The notes under the pieces were generated by a model that did no database searches, was not told the DNA's origin, and saw only the letters and a list, made by a program, of their open reading frames with translations. Below, one piece after another: positions 37,238 through 45,720 of a stretch of 64,000 nt of DNA. The stretch comes from AP-15 sp963737145 (GTDB taxonomy: Bacteria; Pseudomonadota; Alphaproteobacteria; ATCC43930; CGMCC-115725): the NCBI GenBank assembly GCA_963737145.1, contig CAVTRO010000005.1:62001-126000 (forward strand), in the 5' to 3' direction. The position numbers and the translations under genes are program-made. Every line of letters starts with the position of its first letter. Positions within the stretch are counted from its first letter, which is position 1.

Positions 37238-37253
37238 TGCCGAGCGGATATAA

Positions 37254-38423
37254 TCAAAACGCCGAGATTTGAAAACTCTCGCGCTCACACTCGGGATCGG
37301 GCTCGATGACGATGCTGCGGGCGAATCGCTGCTCGGCCTGCCGAACGGCGTCGGCCACAGGCCCCGACAGGGCAGCAGCGACCTCGGGAGCGGCAGTGAG
37401 GCGCCATTGCCGCCCCGGTTGCGCCCTTACTGCACGACGCAGCGCGCGCAATGCCTCGCGCGCGACCGTGACCGCAGTCTTGACCAGAGGGCCGCCCGAG
37501 CGCGGCTCGAGCAATAGCTCGGCGAGCGGACGGGCGCGGCGCGGCCGAACCAGCTCGAAATGTCCGAGCCGGGTCCAGCCGAGCAGCTGCGGGGTTGCCG
37601 GATCGGGGGCGAGCGCCTCGGCGAATGCCGTGCGCAGCTTTTCGCGCGCCGACCGGCTGTCCATCCCGACAAAATCGACGACGATGCCGCCTCCCAAATT
37701 GCGCAGCCGAATTTGCCGCGCGATGGCCGCGGCGGCGGCAAGGTTCGCCATCAGCCCGGTGCGCTCCGGGGAGCCCGTTTCCGGAGTTCCGGTGTCGACG
37801 TCGATTAGCGTGCCGGCACGTGTCGCCGCCAAATGCACGGAACCGCCGCCCGAGAGGGCGAGCTTAGCGGATAGCGCCTCCTCGAATACTCCGTCGAGAT
37901 CGATCGGCCACTCGGCTTCCGGCAAGTGCGTAATCGCGCTGTCCGGAAAGCCGGCACGGAGTTCGGGAATGGCCGCAGGGTCGTCCACGAGAATCTCATC
38001 AGGCGCACCCGGCAGTGACCCGGCGAGCGCGGCGGCAGAGGACGCCGCCGGATCGAGCCGGGCAGGGGGATCGAGCCGGGCGGCCCGGTCGAGAAGTCCG
38101 GACCAGCGCTGAGCCATTCTCACTCTCGCGGCTTTGCCGGCCTGGGCTTCGCGGCGGATTTGCACGATTACGCGCTCCCCTTCGTGTAGCCGTTTGCCGT
38201 GCGGGAGAACTTCGCTTTGCCGCAGGAAGGCGGGCCGGTCGCTGCCGATATCGATGAGCGCCGCCCCTAGCGCCGGCAAGAGCCGCACGACTCGGCCCAA
38301 ATGAATGCTGCCGGCTGCGCTGCGGTCGCCGCGCTCGACGTAAAGCTCGACCGGCACACCCTTTTCGAGCAGCGCCGCGCGCCACTCGCCGGGGTCCGCG
38401 GATATCAGGAGTTGGCGAGCCAA
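37254..38423 (-). CDS. rng: Ribonuclease E/G-family protein
   Basis: An RNase G-like protein of about 389 residues. An S1 domain is at about 30-100 (GRVVRLLPALGAALIDIGSD, LHEGERVIVQI). The catalytic Asp segments are LIDVDTGTPE and GGGIVVDFVGMDSRSAREKL. The Cys pair of the zinc link seen in E. coli RNase E/G is not present, as in several short alphaproteobacterial versions. I infer a TTG start at 38423 just inside the end of maf; no ATG in frame gives a sensible N-terminus. It overlaps maf by 19 bases, so translation is coupled. Confidence 0.87.
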   Translation of the reverse strand: MARQLLISADPGEWRAALLEKGVPVELYVERGDRSAAGSIHLGRVVRLLPALGAALIDIGSDRPAFLRQSEVLPHGKRLHEGERVIVQIRREAQAGKAARVRMAQRWSGLLDRAARLDPPARLDPAASSAAALAGSLPGAPDEILVDDPAAIPELRAGFPDSAITHLPEAEWPIDLDGVFEEALSAKLALSGGGSVHLAATRAGTLIDVDTGTPETGSPERTGLMANLAAAAAIARQIRLRNLGGGIVVDFVGMDSRSAREKLRTAFAEALAPDPATPQLLGWTRLGHFELVRPRRARPLAELLLEPRSGGPLVKTAVTVAREALRALRRAVRAQPGRQWRLTAAPEVAAALSGPVADAVRQAEQRFARSIVIEPDPECERESFQISAF

Positions 38424-39001
38424 CTCGGTCGATAACCGCGGCCGGCGAGCAGCTGCATGGTCTCGAAAAGCGGCAATCCGACGACATTGGAATAGGAGCC
38501 GCTGATCCAGCGGATCAAGGCCGCGGCCCGGCCCTGGATCGCGTACCCGCCGGCCTTGCCCTGCCATTCGCCGGTTCGCAGATAGGCCTCGATCTCGGTC
38601 TCGCTCAACCGTTTGAACGAGACCTGGCTCTCGACTCGGCGCGGCACCAATGCGCCGTCAGGGCTCACCACCACGATGCCGCCATGCACCCGGTGGCGGC
38701 GGCCCGAGAGCAGCTCGAGGCAGGCCCGCGCGCTCGCCTCGTCCTCGGTTTTCGGCAGGATGCGCCGGCCGCAGGCGACGACGGTGTCGGCCGCGAGGAT
38801 ATAGGCGCCGGGATGGCGCGGGAATACCGCCTGCGCCTTTTCCTGCGCGAGGCGCATCGCATGTGCGGGAGGCAACTCACCGCGGCGGGGGGTCTCGTCA
38901 ATGTCGGCGGGATCGGTGCAGTCGGGCGTGAGGCCCACTTGGCGCAGCAGTTCGAGGCGGCGCGGCGATGCGGAGGCGAGCACGAGAGGCGGCCCCGTCA
39001 C
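38405..39001 (-). CDS. maf: Maf-family nucleoside triphosphate pyrophosphatase
   Basis: A 198-residue protein beginning LVLASASPRRLELLRQVG, the nucleotide-binding start of Maf, followed by ILAADTVVACGRRILPK and SGRRHRVHGGI. Maf proteins hydrolyse non-canonical or modified NTPs. It starts four bases after the UPF0262 stop and overlaps the RNase gene downstream, so it is part of the housekeeping operon. In many relatives infA lies between UPF0262 and maf; here it does not. Confidence 0.93.
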   Translation of the reverse strand: MTGPPLVLASASPRRLELLRQVGLTPDCTDPADIDETPRRGELPPAHAMRLAQEKAQAVFPRHPGAYILAADTVVACGRRILPKTEDEASARACLELLSGRRHRVHGGIVVVSPDGALVPRRVESQVSFKRLSETEIEAYLRTGEWQGKAGGYAIQGRAAALIRWISGSYSNVVGLPLFETMQLLAGRGYRPSWLANS

Positions 39002-39005
39002 ACAG

Positions 39006-39485
39006 TCACCCCCGCAGATGCAGCACGCAAATCAGCGTGAAAAGGCGCCGGGCGGTGTCGAGATCGATCTCGGCCTTGTCGGCGAGCCGCTCGATCAGCA
39101 GAGCCGACCCCTCATTGTGCAAGGACCGCCGGCCGACGTCGATCGCCTCGATTTGCGCCAAGCTCGAACCGCGGATCGCTTCGTAATAGCTGTCGCAGAC
39201 CATGAAATAATCTTTGACGATCCCGCGGAACGGCGCCAGCGGCAGAGTGATTGTTTCGTTCGAGCCGTTCGCCATAGAGCGGATTTCGATGCTCAGCCGG
39301 TTCTCCTCGATCGCCAAATGCAAATGGTAGGGCCCGGCGCAGCCGGAAACCGGCGCGAAATGGTTCTCTTCGAGGAGGTCGAAGATCGCCACCGCCCGCT
39401 CGTGCTCGATATCGGGGCTGCGGCGGACGACCGTATGCTCGTCGAGCGTGATGCCGGCAATTCGCGAGGCGTCCTGCTCGCCCAT
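39006..39485 (-). CDS. UPF0262 family protein
   Basis: A 159-residue conserved alphaproteobacterial protein. Recognisable stretches are RRSPDIEHERAVAIFDLLEE, YHLHLAIEENRLSIEI, FRGIVKDYFMVCDSYYEAIR and LIERLADKAEIDLDTARRLF. Function is unknown; synteny with hisD and maf is the strongest clue. The ATG at 39485 fits the family N-terminus, 10 bases after the hisD stop. Confidence 0.9.
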   Translation of the reverse strand: MGEQDASRIAGITLDEHTVVRRSPDIEHERAVAIFDLLEENHFAPVSGCAGPYHLHLAIEENRLSIEIRSMANGSNETITLPLAPFRGIVKDYFMVCDSYYEAIRGSSLAQIEAIDVGRRSLHNEGSALLIERLADKAEIDLDTARRLFTLICVLHLRG

Positions 39486-39495
39486 GCTTGTCGAG

Positions 39496-40803
39496 TTACT
39501 CCGCGCGCGACCGATCGAGTCGGATCGACAATGACAATGCGTGCGCGTCCAGCCCCTCCGCCTCGGCGAGGCGGATCGCCGACGGGGCGAGCGCCGCCAA
39601 GCTCTCCGCGTCGCAGCGGACAAGCGAAGTTCGCTTCAGAAAATCGAGAACGCCCAGACCCGACGCAAAACGCGCGCTGCGGGACGTCGGAAGGACATGG
39701 TTCGGTCCTGCGATATAGTCGCCAATCGCCTCGGGCGTGTGGCGGCCGAGAAAAATCGCGCCGGCATGACGGACCCGCTCGGCCAACGCGTCGGCCTCGT
39801 CGAGCGCGAGCTCCAGATGCTCGGGCGCAATCCGGTCGATGAGCGCCGGCGCCTCGTTCCAATCGGCGACAATCAGGATGGCGCCGTGCGCCTGCCAGCT
39901 GGCGCGCGCGATCTGAGCCCGCGGCAACTGCGCCAGGTGGCGCTCTACCGCCGCTTCGACCGCGGCCGCAAAACCCGTGTCGTCGGTAATGAGCATCGCC
40001 TGCGCCGCGCCGTCGTGCTCCGCCTGCGATAACAGATCGGCGGCGATCCATTCCGGGTCGTTGTGCCGGTCGGCGACGACCAGGATCTCGGACGGGCCGG
40101 CGATCATGTCGATCCCGACTTTGCCGAACACCCGCCGCTTGGCCGCCGCGACATAGGCGTTTCCGGGACCGACGATCTTGTCGACCGGTGCGATCGTCGC
40201 CGTGCCGTAGGCGAGCGCCGCGATCGCGTGCGCGCCGCCGACCCGGTATATCTCGTCTAGCCCGAGCATCTGGGCGGCGGCAAGAACGAGCGGGTTCAGC
40301 ACGCCGCGCGGGGTGGGCACGGTCATGACGAGCCGCTCGACCCCGGCCACCTTGGCCGGGATCGCGTTCATCAACACCGAAGAGGGATAGGCGGCGGTGC
40401 CCCCTGGGACGTAGAGCCCGGCCGCGGCGACCGGGCGCCAGCGCGCGGCGAGCCGCACGCCCAACGCGTCGACGTAGTCGATCGCGGCAGGCAGCTGGCG
40501 GCGATGGAAGCTTTCGATCCGCTCCGCCGCGACGCGCAGCGCGGCGACGGTCTCGGGGTGGGCCGCAGCGGCGCCCTCGGCGATTTCCCGCTCCGTCAGA
40601 CGGAGGCCGCCGGCGGCCAGATTTATCCCGTCGAAGCGGCGCGTATAGTCGATCAGCGCCGCATCGCCGCGAGCGGCGACATCCTCGATGATCTCGGCGA
40701 CTGCGGTGTCGACATCCGCCGCACTCTCTCGTTTTGCGGCGAGCAGCTGTCGCAACCCCGCTTCGAAACCGGGGTCTCGGATGGAGAGCGTGACCGGCAT
40801 CAT
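39496..40803 (-). CDS. hisD: Histidinol dehydrogenase
   Basis: A 435-residue enzyme catalysing the last two steps of histidine synthesis (histidinol to histidine with two NAD). Family stretches include GLYVPGGTAAYPSSVLMNA, GGAHAIAALAYGTATIAPVD, AGPSEILVVAD, DLLSQAEHD and AGPNHVLPTSRSARF with zinc and substrate ligands. ATGATG at 40803-40798 overlaps the hisG stop. A GC-rich repeat lies immediately upstream, inside the 3' end of hisG, so the ribosome site is formed by repeat sequence (GAGGGTGAGGGGCG). Confidence 0.95.
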   Translation of the reverse strand: MMPVTLSIRDPGFEAGLRQLLAAKRESAADVDTAVAEIIEDVAARGDAALIDYTRRFDGINLAAGGLRLTEREIAEGAAAAHPETVAALRVAAERIESFHRRQLPAAIDYVDALGVRLAARWRPVAAAGLYVPGGTAAYPSSVLMNAIPAKVAGVERLVMTVPTPRGVLNPLVLAAAQMLGLDEIYRVGGAHAIAALAYGTATIAPVDKIVGPGNAYVAAAKRRVFGKVGIDMIAGPSEILVVADRHNDPEWIAADLLSQAEHDGAAQAMLITDDTGFAAAVEAAVERHLAQLPRAQIARASWQAHGAILIVADWNEAPALIDRIAPEHLELALDEADALAERVRHAGAIFLGRHTPEAIGDYIAGPNHVLPTSRSARFASGLGVLDFLKRTSLVRCDAESLAALAPSAIRLAEAEGLDAHALSLSIRLDRSRAE

Positions 40804-41534
40804 CGCCCCTCACCCTCACCCGCCTCGCTGCGCCCCCTCCCTGACCCTCCCCCGCTTGCGGGGGAGGGAAGGAGTGGGGGCTTGGCGAGTGAGGGTGTTT
40901 CACGCGCGATCGCTTCGCGAAAGCGCTCGATCCAGCCGCCGACTTCCTCGGGGCGGGTTTTCAGCGCCGGGCGGTTGACGATCAGCCGGGAGCTGACCTC
41001 GGCAATCCGCTCGATCTCGACCAAGCCGTTGGCCTTGAGGGTGGCGCCGGTCTGCACGAGATCGACGATGTGATGGCAGAGCCCGAGACGCGGCGCCAGC
41101 TCGATCGCGCCGTTGAGCTTGATGCATTCCGCCTGAATCCCCCGCGCCGCAAAATGCCGGCAGGTAATTTCCGGGTACTTCGTCGCGACGCGCACATGGC
41201 TCGATCGCCTGACGTCGGCCTGCCCGAGCGCGTCCGCCGTCGCCGCAACCGCGAGCCGGCAGTGACCCACATCGAGATCGAGCGGCGCGTAAATCTCCGA
41301 ATAGTCGAATTCCATCAGCACGTCATTGCCGGCGATGCCGAGCTGTGCGGCGCCGAAAGCGACGAAGGTGGCGGCATCGAAGCTGCGCACGCGGATCAAA
41401 TCGAGACCCGGCTCACTGGTTCCGAACCGGAGCTGGCGCGAAGCGGGATCGTCGAAGGCCGGCTCCGGCTCGATGCCGATCCCACGCAACAGCGGCATGA
41501 CCTCGCCGAGAATCCGCCCATTCGGCAATGCCAT
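40800..41534 (-). CDS. hisG: ATP phosphoribosyltransferase, short form
   Basis: From ATG 41534 the protein reads ALPNGRILGEVMPLLRG, then SEPGLDLIRVRSFDAATFV, LGIAGNDVLMEFDYSEIY, YPEITCRHFAARGI and DLVQTGATLKANGLVEIE with the PRPP-binding loop. It is the short HisG that needs HisZ as regulatory partner; no hisZ is in the window. It catalyses the first committed step of histidine synthesis. The normal end is near RFREAIA; the last 30 or so residues (LLPSPASGGGSGRGR) are encoded by a GC-rich palindromic repeat. The frame is open upstream into DUF2948, but only because of a frameshift there. Confidence 0.93.
   Translation of the reverse strand: MALPNGRILGEVMPLLRGIGIEPEPAFDDPASRQLRFGTSEPGLDLIRVRSFDAATFVAFGAAQLGIAGNDVLMEFDYSEIYAPLDLDVGHCRLAVAATADALGQADVRRSSHVRVATKYPEITCRHFAARGIQAECIKLNGAIELAPRLGLCHHIVDLVQTGATLKANGLVEIERIAEVSSRLIVNRPALKTRPEEVGGWIERFREAIARETPSLAKPPLLPSPASGGGSGRGRSEAGEGEGR
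40820..40885. repeat. GC-rich palindromic repeat, copy 3, inside the 3' end of hisG
   Basis: CCCTCCCCCG at 40845-40854 pairs with CGGGGGAGGG at 40859-40868 around CTTG, with flanks CCCCCTCCCTGA and AAGGAGTGGGGGC. The element is translated as part of HisG and reaches to the hisD start. The same family is seen at 34364 and 36340. Confidence 0.75.
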
Positions 41535-41551
41535 GATCAAGGGCTCGGCGA

Positions 41552-42005
41552 TCACGAGACTTCGTCCAAATCGTGGCGGGGCTGCCATGGCGTCGGCCAA
41601 GGATCGCCGAGGTCCCGGGCGTGGCAGAGGATTTGCGCCGACCTCGAGCCGGATCGCCGCCCCGCCGGAAAATTCGAGATGGACTGCGCCCTCTTCCGGC
41701 CGGATCGCCAGCAACGACAATATCCGGCCGTCATTGCTGCGGCGGAACCCGCTGTAGGACACCGCCGCCACCTCGCTGAATGTGATGCCGCACAACACTC
41801 GCTCATAAGGAACCTCGCCGGGCGCCGGGCCGAGCCCGTTTTCCCAGCGAAATCGATTCGCAACGAACAGAAAGCTGCGCTCTTCGGGCGCATAAGCGAG
41901 ATCGCGAACCGCGACGAGCGCGTCCTGCAAACAGGCCGAGACCACCGCCAGATCTTCGGCGTCTTCGGCGCGCAGTTTTAGCGCCGCGCCTTCGTCAGGC
42001 GCCAT
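41552..42005 (-). pseudogene. DUF2948 family protein with an internal frameshift
   Basis: From ATG 42005 the protein reads LKLRAEDAEDLAVVSACLQD, RFLFVANRFRW-like SFLFVANRFRWEN, ITFSEVAAVSYSGFRRSN and AIRLEVG. After about 41634 the family C-terminus continues one base out of frame as ILCHARDLGDPWPTPWQPRH and stops at 41552. The span of 454 bases equals 151 codons plus one, consistent with one inserted base. DUF2948 is a conserved alphaproteobacterial protein of unknown function between murA and the his genes. Its start overlaps the murA stop. Confidence 0.82.
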
Positions 42006-43278
42006 CCCGCAGCCTCTCGATCCGGGCATTGCACCCCGAGAGCTTCTCCTCGAGCCGCTCGTAACCGCGGTCGAGGTGATAGACGCGGTTAATCACGGTT
42101 TCCCCGGCCGCAGCGAGGCCGGCGACGACCAACGACACCGAGGCCCGCAAATCCGTCGCCATGACCGGAGCCCCCATCAGCCGCGGCACGCCGCGCACCA
42201 AGGCGGAGGCGCCATGCACGTTGATGTTGGCGCCCATCCGCGCCAGTTCCGGGACGTGCATGAACCGGTTCTCGAAAATCGTCTCGGTGATCATCGAGGC
42301 GCCATTGGCGATTGTCATCAGCGCCATGATTTGCGCTTGCAGATCGGTCGGGAACCCGGGATAGGGTTCAGTCATCACGTCGACGCCTTCGAGGCGTTCG
42401 GCGTAGCGCCGAACCGTCAGCCCATCGGCAGTTGCCGCGAGCTCGACACCGGCGCCTTCGAGGATGCGTGCGACCGCCGCAACGAGATCGAGGCGAGTTC
42501 CGGTCAGCCTGACCTCGCCATTCGTCGCCGCCGCGGCTATGATGTAAGTTCCGGTTTCGATCCGGTCCGGGATGATCGAATGCGTCGCGCCGTGCAATCG
42601 CGGGACGCCAAGGATGCTCAGACGGTCCGTGCCGATCCCGTCGATGCGCGCGCCCATCGCCACCAGGCATTCGGCGAGATCTGTGATTTCCGGCTCGCGC
42701 GCGGCGTTGATCAGCAGGGTCTCGCCGTCCGCCAGGCTGGCCGCCATCAACAGATTTTCGGTAGCCCCGACCGAGACCGCTGGAAAAGCGATTTCCGCGC
42801 CCCGCAATCCCTTGGGCGCGCGCGCGTCGATATAACCTTCGCGCAACTCCACCTCGGCGCCGAGCCGCTGCAACCCCTTTATGTGCAGGTCGACCGGCCG
42901 GGTGCCGATCGCGCAACCGCCCGGCAACGAGACGCGCGCGCGCCCGCAGCGTGCGATGAGCGGCCCGAGCACGAGGACCGAAGCCCGCATTTTCCGGACG
43001 AGATCATAGGGCGCAGTGCTCGACGTGATGTGCCCCGCCGACAATTCGAGGATGCGTCCAGAATCCGCGCCTTCGTCGCCTCGAGTGACCCCCACGCCGT
43101 GCTGAACCAATAGGTTCGCCATCGTGGCGATATCGGCGAGAACGGGGACGTTCTTCAGAGTCAGAGTTTCCGCCGTCAGCAGCGCCGCGGCCATCAGCGG
43201 CAAGGCAGCGTTTTTGGCGCCGCCGATCGGGATTACGCCTTCGAGCGGCACGCCGCCCTTGATGCAGATCTTGTCCAT
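41995..43278 (-). CDS. murA: UDP-N-acetylglucosamine 1-carboxyvinyltransferase
   Basis: A 427-residue enzyme of the EPSP-synthase fold that starts peptidoglycan precursor synthesis by adding enolpyruvate to UDP-GlcNAc. IPIGGAKNAALPLMAAALL has the catalytic Lys, SLPGGCAIGTRPVDLHIKG has the active-site Cys targeted by fosfomycin, and PGFPTDLQAQIMAL the Asp region. ATG 43278 gives the standard N-terminus (DKICIKGG). The 3' end overlaps DUF2948 by 11 bases. The Cys is intact, so fosfomycin sensitivity at the target level is expected. Confidence 0.95.
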   Translation of the reverse strand: MDKICIKGGVPLEGVIPIGGAKNAALPLMAAALLTAETLTLKNVPVLADIATMANLLVQHGVGVTRGDEGADSGRILELSAGHITSSTAPYDLVRKMRASVLVLGPLIARCGRARVSLPGGCAIGTRPVDLHIKGLQRLGAEVELREGYIDARAPKGLRGAEIAFPAVSVGATENLLMAASLADGETLLINAAREPEITDLAECLVAMGARIDGIGTDRLSILGVPRLHGATHSIIPDRIETGTYIIAAAATNGEVRLTGTRLDLVAAVARILEGAGVELAATADGLTVRRYAERLEGVDVMTEPYPGFPTDLQAQIMALMTIANGASMITETIFENRFMHVPELARMGANINVHGASALVRGVPRLMGAPVMATDLRASVSLVVAGLAAAGETVINRVYHLDRGYERLEEKLSGCNARIERLRDGA

Positions 43279-43382
43279 CGCCTCGGTTGCACCCACGCCG
43301 CCGCCCACACCGGCGCAGGCAGCAGCCTATCCCGGCGGTCATGCCGCCGTCCGGCTGCTTTTACTTGACCGCGAAGCGCCGC

Positions 43383-43607
43383 TCAAGCCAGCGGCTCGCC
43401 GTCGCCCTCCTCGTCTTTTTTGGATAGCGCCGCGACGCGTCGCTCCCGGGCCCGGGCCTGCTCCTTGCGCCGCCGCAGGTTTTCGCGTAACGCCCGGGCT
43501 AAACGCTTCTCGCGCTCTGCGCGTTCAGCGTTGGGCCGTGCGCCGGGCTGCAAAGGCTGCGTCATCCCGGGATGCAACGGGACGGCCTCGGTCGTGTCAA
43601 GCCGCAT
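43383..43607 (-). CDS. Small basic conserved protein, function unknown
   Basis: A 74-residue protein rich in Arg, Lys and Glu with one long helix (NAERAEREKRLARALRENLR, then RKEQARARERRVAAL). Short coiled-coil proteins of this kind are common next to murA in alphaproteobacteria. The ATG at 43607 is preferred over one at 43634, which would overlap the preceding gene. No function can be assigned. Confidence 0.65.
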   Translation of the reverse strand: MRLDTTEAVPLHPGMTQPLQPGARPNAERAEREKRLARALRENLRRRKEQARARERRVAALSKKDEEGDGEPLA

Positions 43608-43608
43608 G

Positions 43609-43806
43609 CTATTCCTCGATCCGGATCTTTGCATGGGTTGCGAGGATCACGGCGACCGCCTGCTTTGCCGCGTATTCGGCGGATTGATCCGGATGCTGGC
43701 GCCGCCACGCCTCGACACCCGCCCGGTAACATTCCACCGACGGGCGTCCGGAGCGGCGCGCCGATTCGAACGCCTTCAGCACCGCGTCGGCGGCGACATT
43801 CGTCAT
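43609..43806 (-). CDS. Small helical conserved protein, function unknown
   Basis: A 65-residue protein (DAVLKAFESARRSGRPSVEC, YRAGVEAWRRQHPDQSAEYA, AVAVILATHAKIRIEE). It ends one base before the start of the next small gene and is probably cotranscribed with it and murA. The pattern of a helical domain with an Asp-Gln-Ser turn is coherent coding sequence, but I recognise no family. Start ATG 43806 rather than 43848. Confidence 0.6.
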   Translation of the reverse strand: MTNVAADAVLKAFESARRSGRPSVECYRAGVEAWRRQHPDQSAEYAAKQAVAVILATHAKIRIEE

Positions 43807-44040
43807 CGGATCGACTTTCGACACCCGCCAAACCATCAAGCACTCCAAGGCTTTCCAGCGAAGGCCCTATCGTGGTTAGCAACGAATTAACCGGGCAAAC
43901 ATCAGGATGCAGGAGGGGTTCCGGCCAGGGCGACCCTTCGGTTCCCGAAGAAACCGGTTGCAAGCCTTATTTTATGGTCAGTCGCAGGGAGTTATGATTA
44001 GAGGTCAAACCAGCATCAAATACAGATGAAAGGGGACGAA

Positions 44041-45656
44041 ATGGCCAGTGCAACGCAACGCTTTGACGCCGTCGTGATCGGCGCGGGCTTTTCCGGCATG
44101 CACATGCTGAAGTCGCTGCGCGACAGACTGGGACTGAAGGTGCGGGTTTATGAAGAAGGTGAAACCGTCGGCGGCACCTGGTACTGGAACCGCTACCCCG
44201 GCGCGCGTTGCGATTCCGACGCCTACATCTATTGCTTCACCTGGGACAAGCAGCTGCTGCAAGAATGGGAATGGTCCGAACGCTATCCCGAGCAGCCCGA
44301 GATCCTGCGTTATCTCGAACATGTGGCCAAGCGCCACGATTTGAAACGCGATATGCAATTCAACACGCGCGTGACCGGCGCCGAATTCGACGAGGCAACC
44401 AATCTATGGACGATGCGCACCGATAAGGGCGAAGAGGTCACGGCCCGTTACCTCATTGCAGCTGTGGGCAGTCTTCGGCCACCAACATTCCGCAGTTCAA
44501 GGGCTTGGAGACATTCAAGGGCAAGTGGTACCACACCAGCCGCTACCCCCGCGCCGGCGTCGACTTCACCGGCAAGCGCGTGGCCGTGGTCGGCACCGGC
44601 GCCACTGCAGTGCAGGCCATTCCTGAAATTGCGCAGCAGGCGAAGCAACTCACCGTGTTCCAGCGCACTGCCAATTACTGTGTGCCGGCGCGCAATGGCA
44701 AGGTAGACCCCGAAGTGGCCAAGGCGCGAAAGGCGGAGTATAACGGCGTCGTCAAGCGCATCCGCGAATCGTTCTTTGGCTTTGAATATTCCTTTATTCC
44801 GAAGTCGGTGCTGGAAGCCACACCCGAAGAGCGCGAGCGCGAATTCGACAGGATGTGGGACGCCGGCGGCTTCGCCTTTTGGCTGGCCAATTACCAGGAC
44901 ATGTTCTTCAATCAGCAGGCCAATGATTTGTGCGCCGACTACATCAAGCGCAAGATCCGCAAGACCGTGAAAGACCCGGTCATCGCCGAAAAGCTCATAC
45001 CCAAGGGCTACGCCTACGGCACTAAGCGCCAGCCGCTGGACACCAACTACTACGAGACCTTCAATAAAGACAACGTGCTGCTGGTCGATGCCAATACCGA
45101 CGGCGCCATTGAAGAGATCACCGAAAAGGGAATCCGGGCGGGAGGCAAGGAATACGAATTCGACGTCATCGTTTTCGCCACCGGTTTCGATGCGATGACC
45201 GGTCCGCTGAAGGCCTTGAACCTAAAGGGCCGCGGCGGCCGCACATTGGCTGAGCAGTGGCCGGATGGTCCGCACACCTATCTCGGCATCGCGGTCGCCG
45301 GCTTCCCGAATTTATTCACGATCACCGGCCCGCAGAGCCCGTCGGTGCTGTCGAACATGCCGGTGTCGATCGAGCAGCACGTCGACTGGGTCACCGACTG
45401 CATCGACGAAATGCGCAAGACGGGCAAGACCACGATCGAGGCAACGCCGGAGGCGCAACATCGGTGGGTTGCCCATGTCAACGAGATCGTCAACCAGACG
45501 CTGATGACCGGCGCAAACTCCTGGTACATGAGCGCCAACATTCCCGGTAAGCCGCGCGCCTTCCTGCCCTATCTCGGCCCGGAGGGCGTCGGCGGCTACC
45601 GGAAGAAGTGTGACGAGGTCGCGGCCAAGGGTTACGAGGGATTTGAGTTGGCATAG
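44041..45656 (+). pseudogene. Flavin-containing (Baeyer-Villiger type) monooxygenase with a frameshift
   Basis: The first frame holds the FAD motif VVIGAGFSGMHMLKSLRD and GGTWYWNRYPGARCDSD, diagnostic of class B flavoprotein Baeyer-Villiger monooxygenases. It leaves register after YLIAAVGSL (about 44475). The second frame resumes with IPQFKGLETFKGKWYHTSRY, containing the fingerprint Phe-Lys-Gly...His, then the NADPH motif VAVVGTGATAVQAIPEIAQQ and DVIVFATGFDAMTG. The total 1616 bases fits 539 codons minus one base, so one deletion explains it. ATG 44041 has the ribosome site AAGGGGAC. If the deletion is real no active enzyme is made; the rest is undamaged, so it is recent or an assembly error. 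Confidence 0.85.
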
Positions 45657-45720
45657 CCGACCTTACGAAAAGAATTGAGGGGCGGGTAAAGGGCAAATCT
45701 AAACAGAGTGGGAGGGGACA

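Noticed and set aside
40800..42029. True DUF2948-HisG fusion protein
   Set aside because: The DUF2948 C-terminus is found intact in the neighbouring frame with its own stop before the hisG ATG, so the fusion results from a single-base shift.
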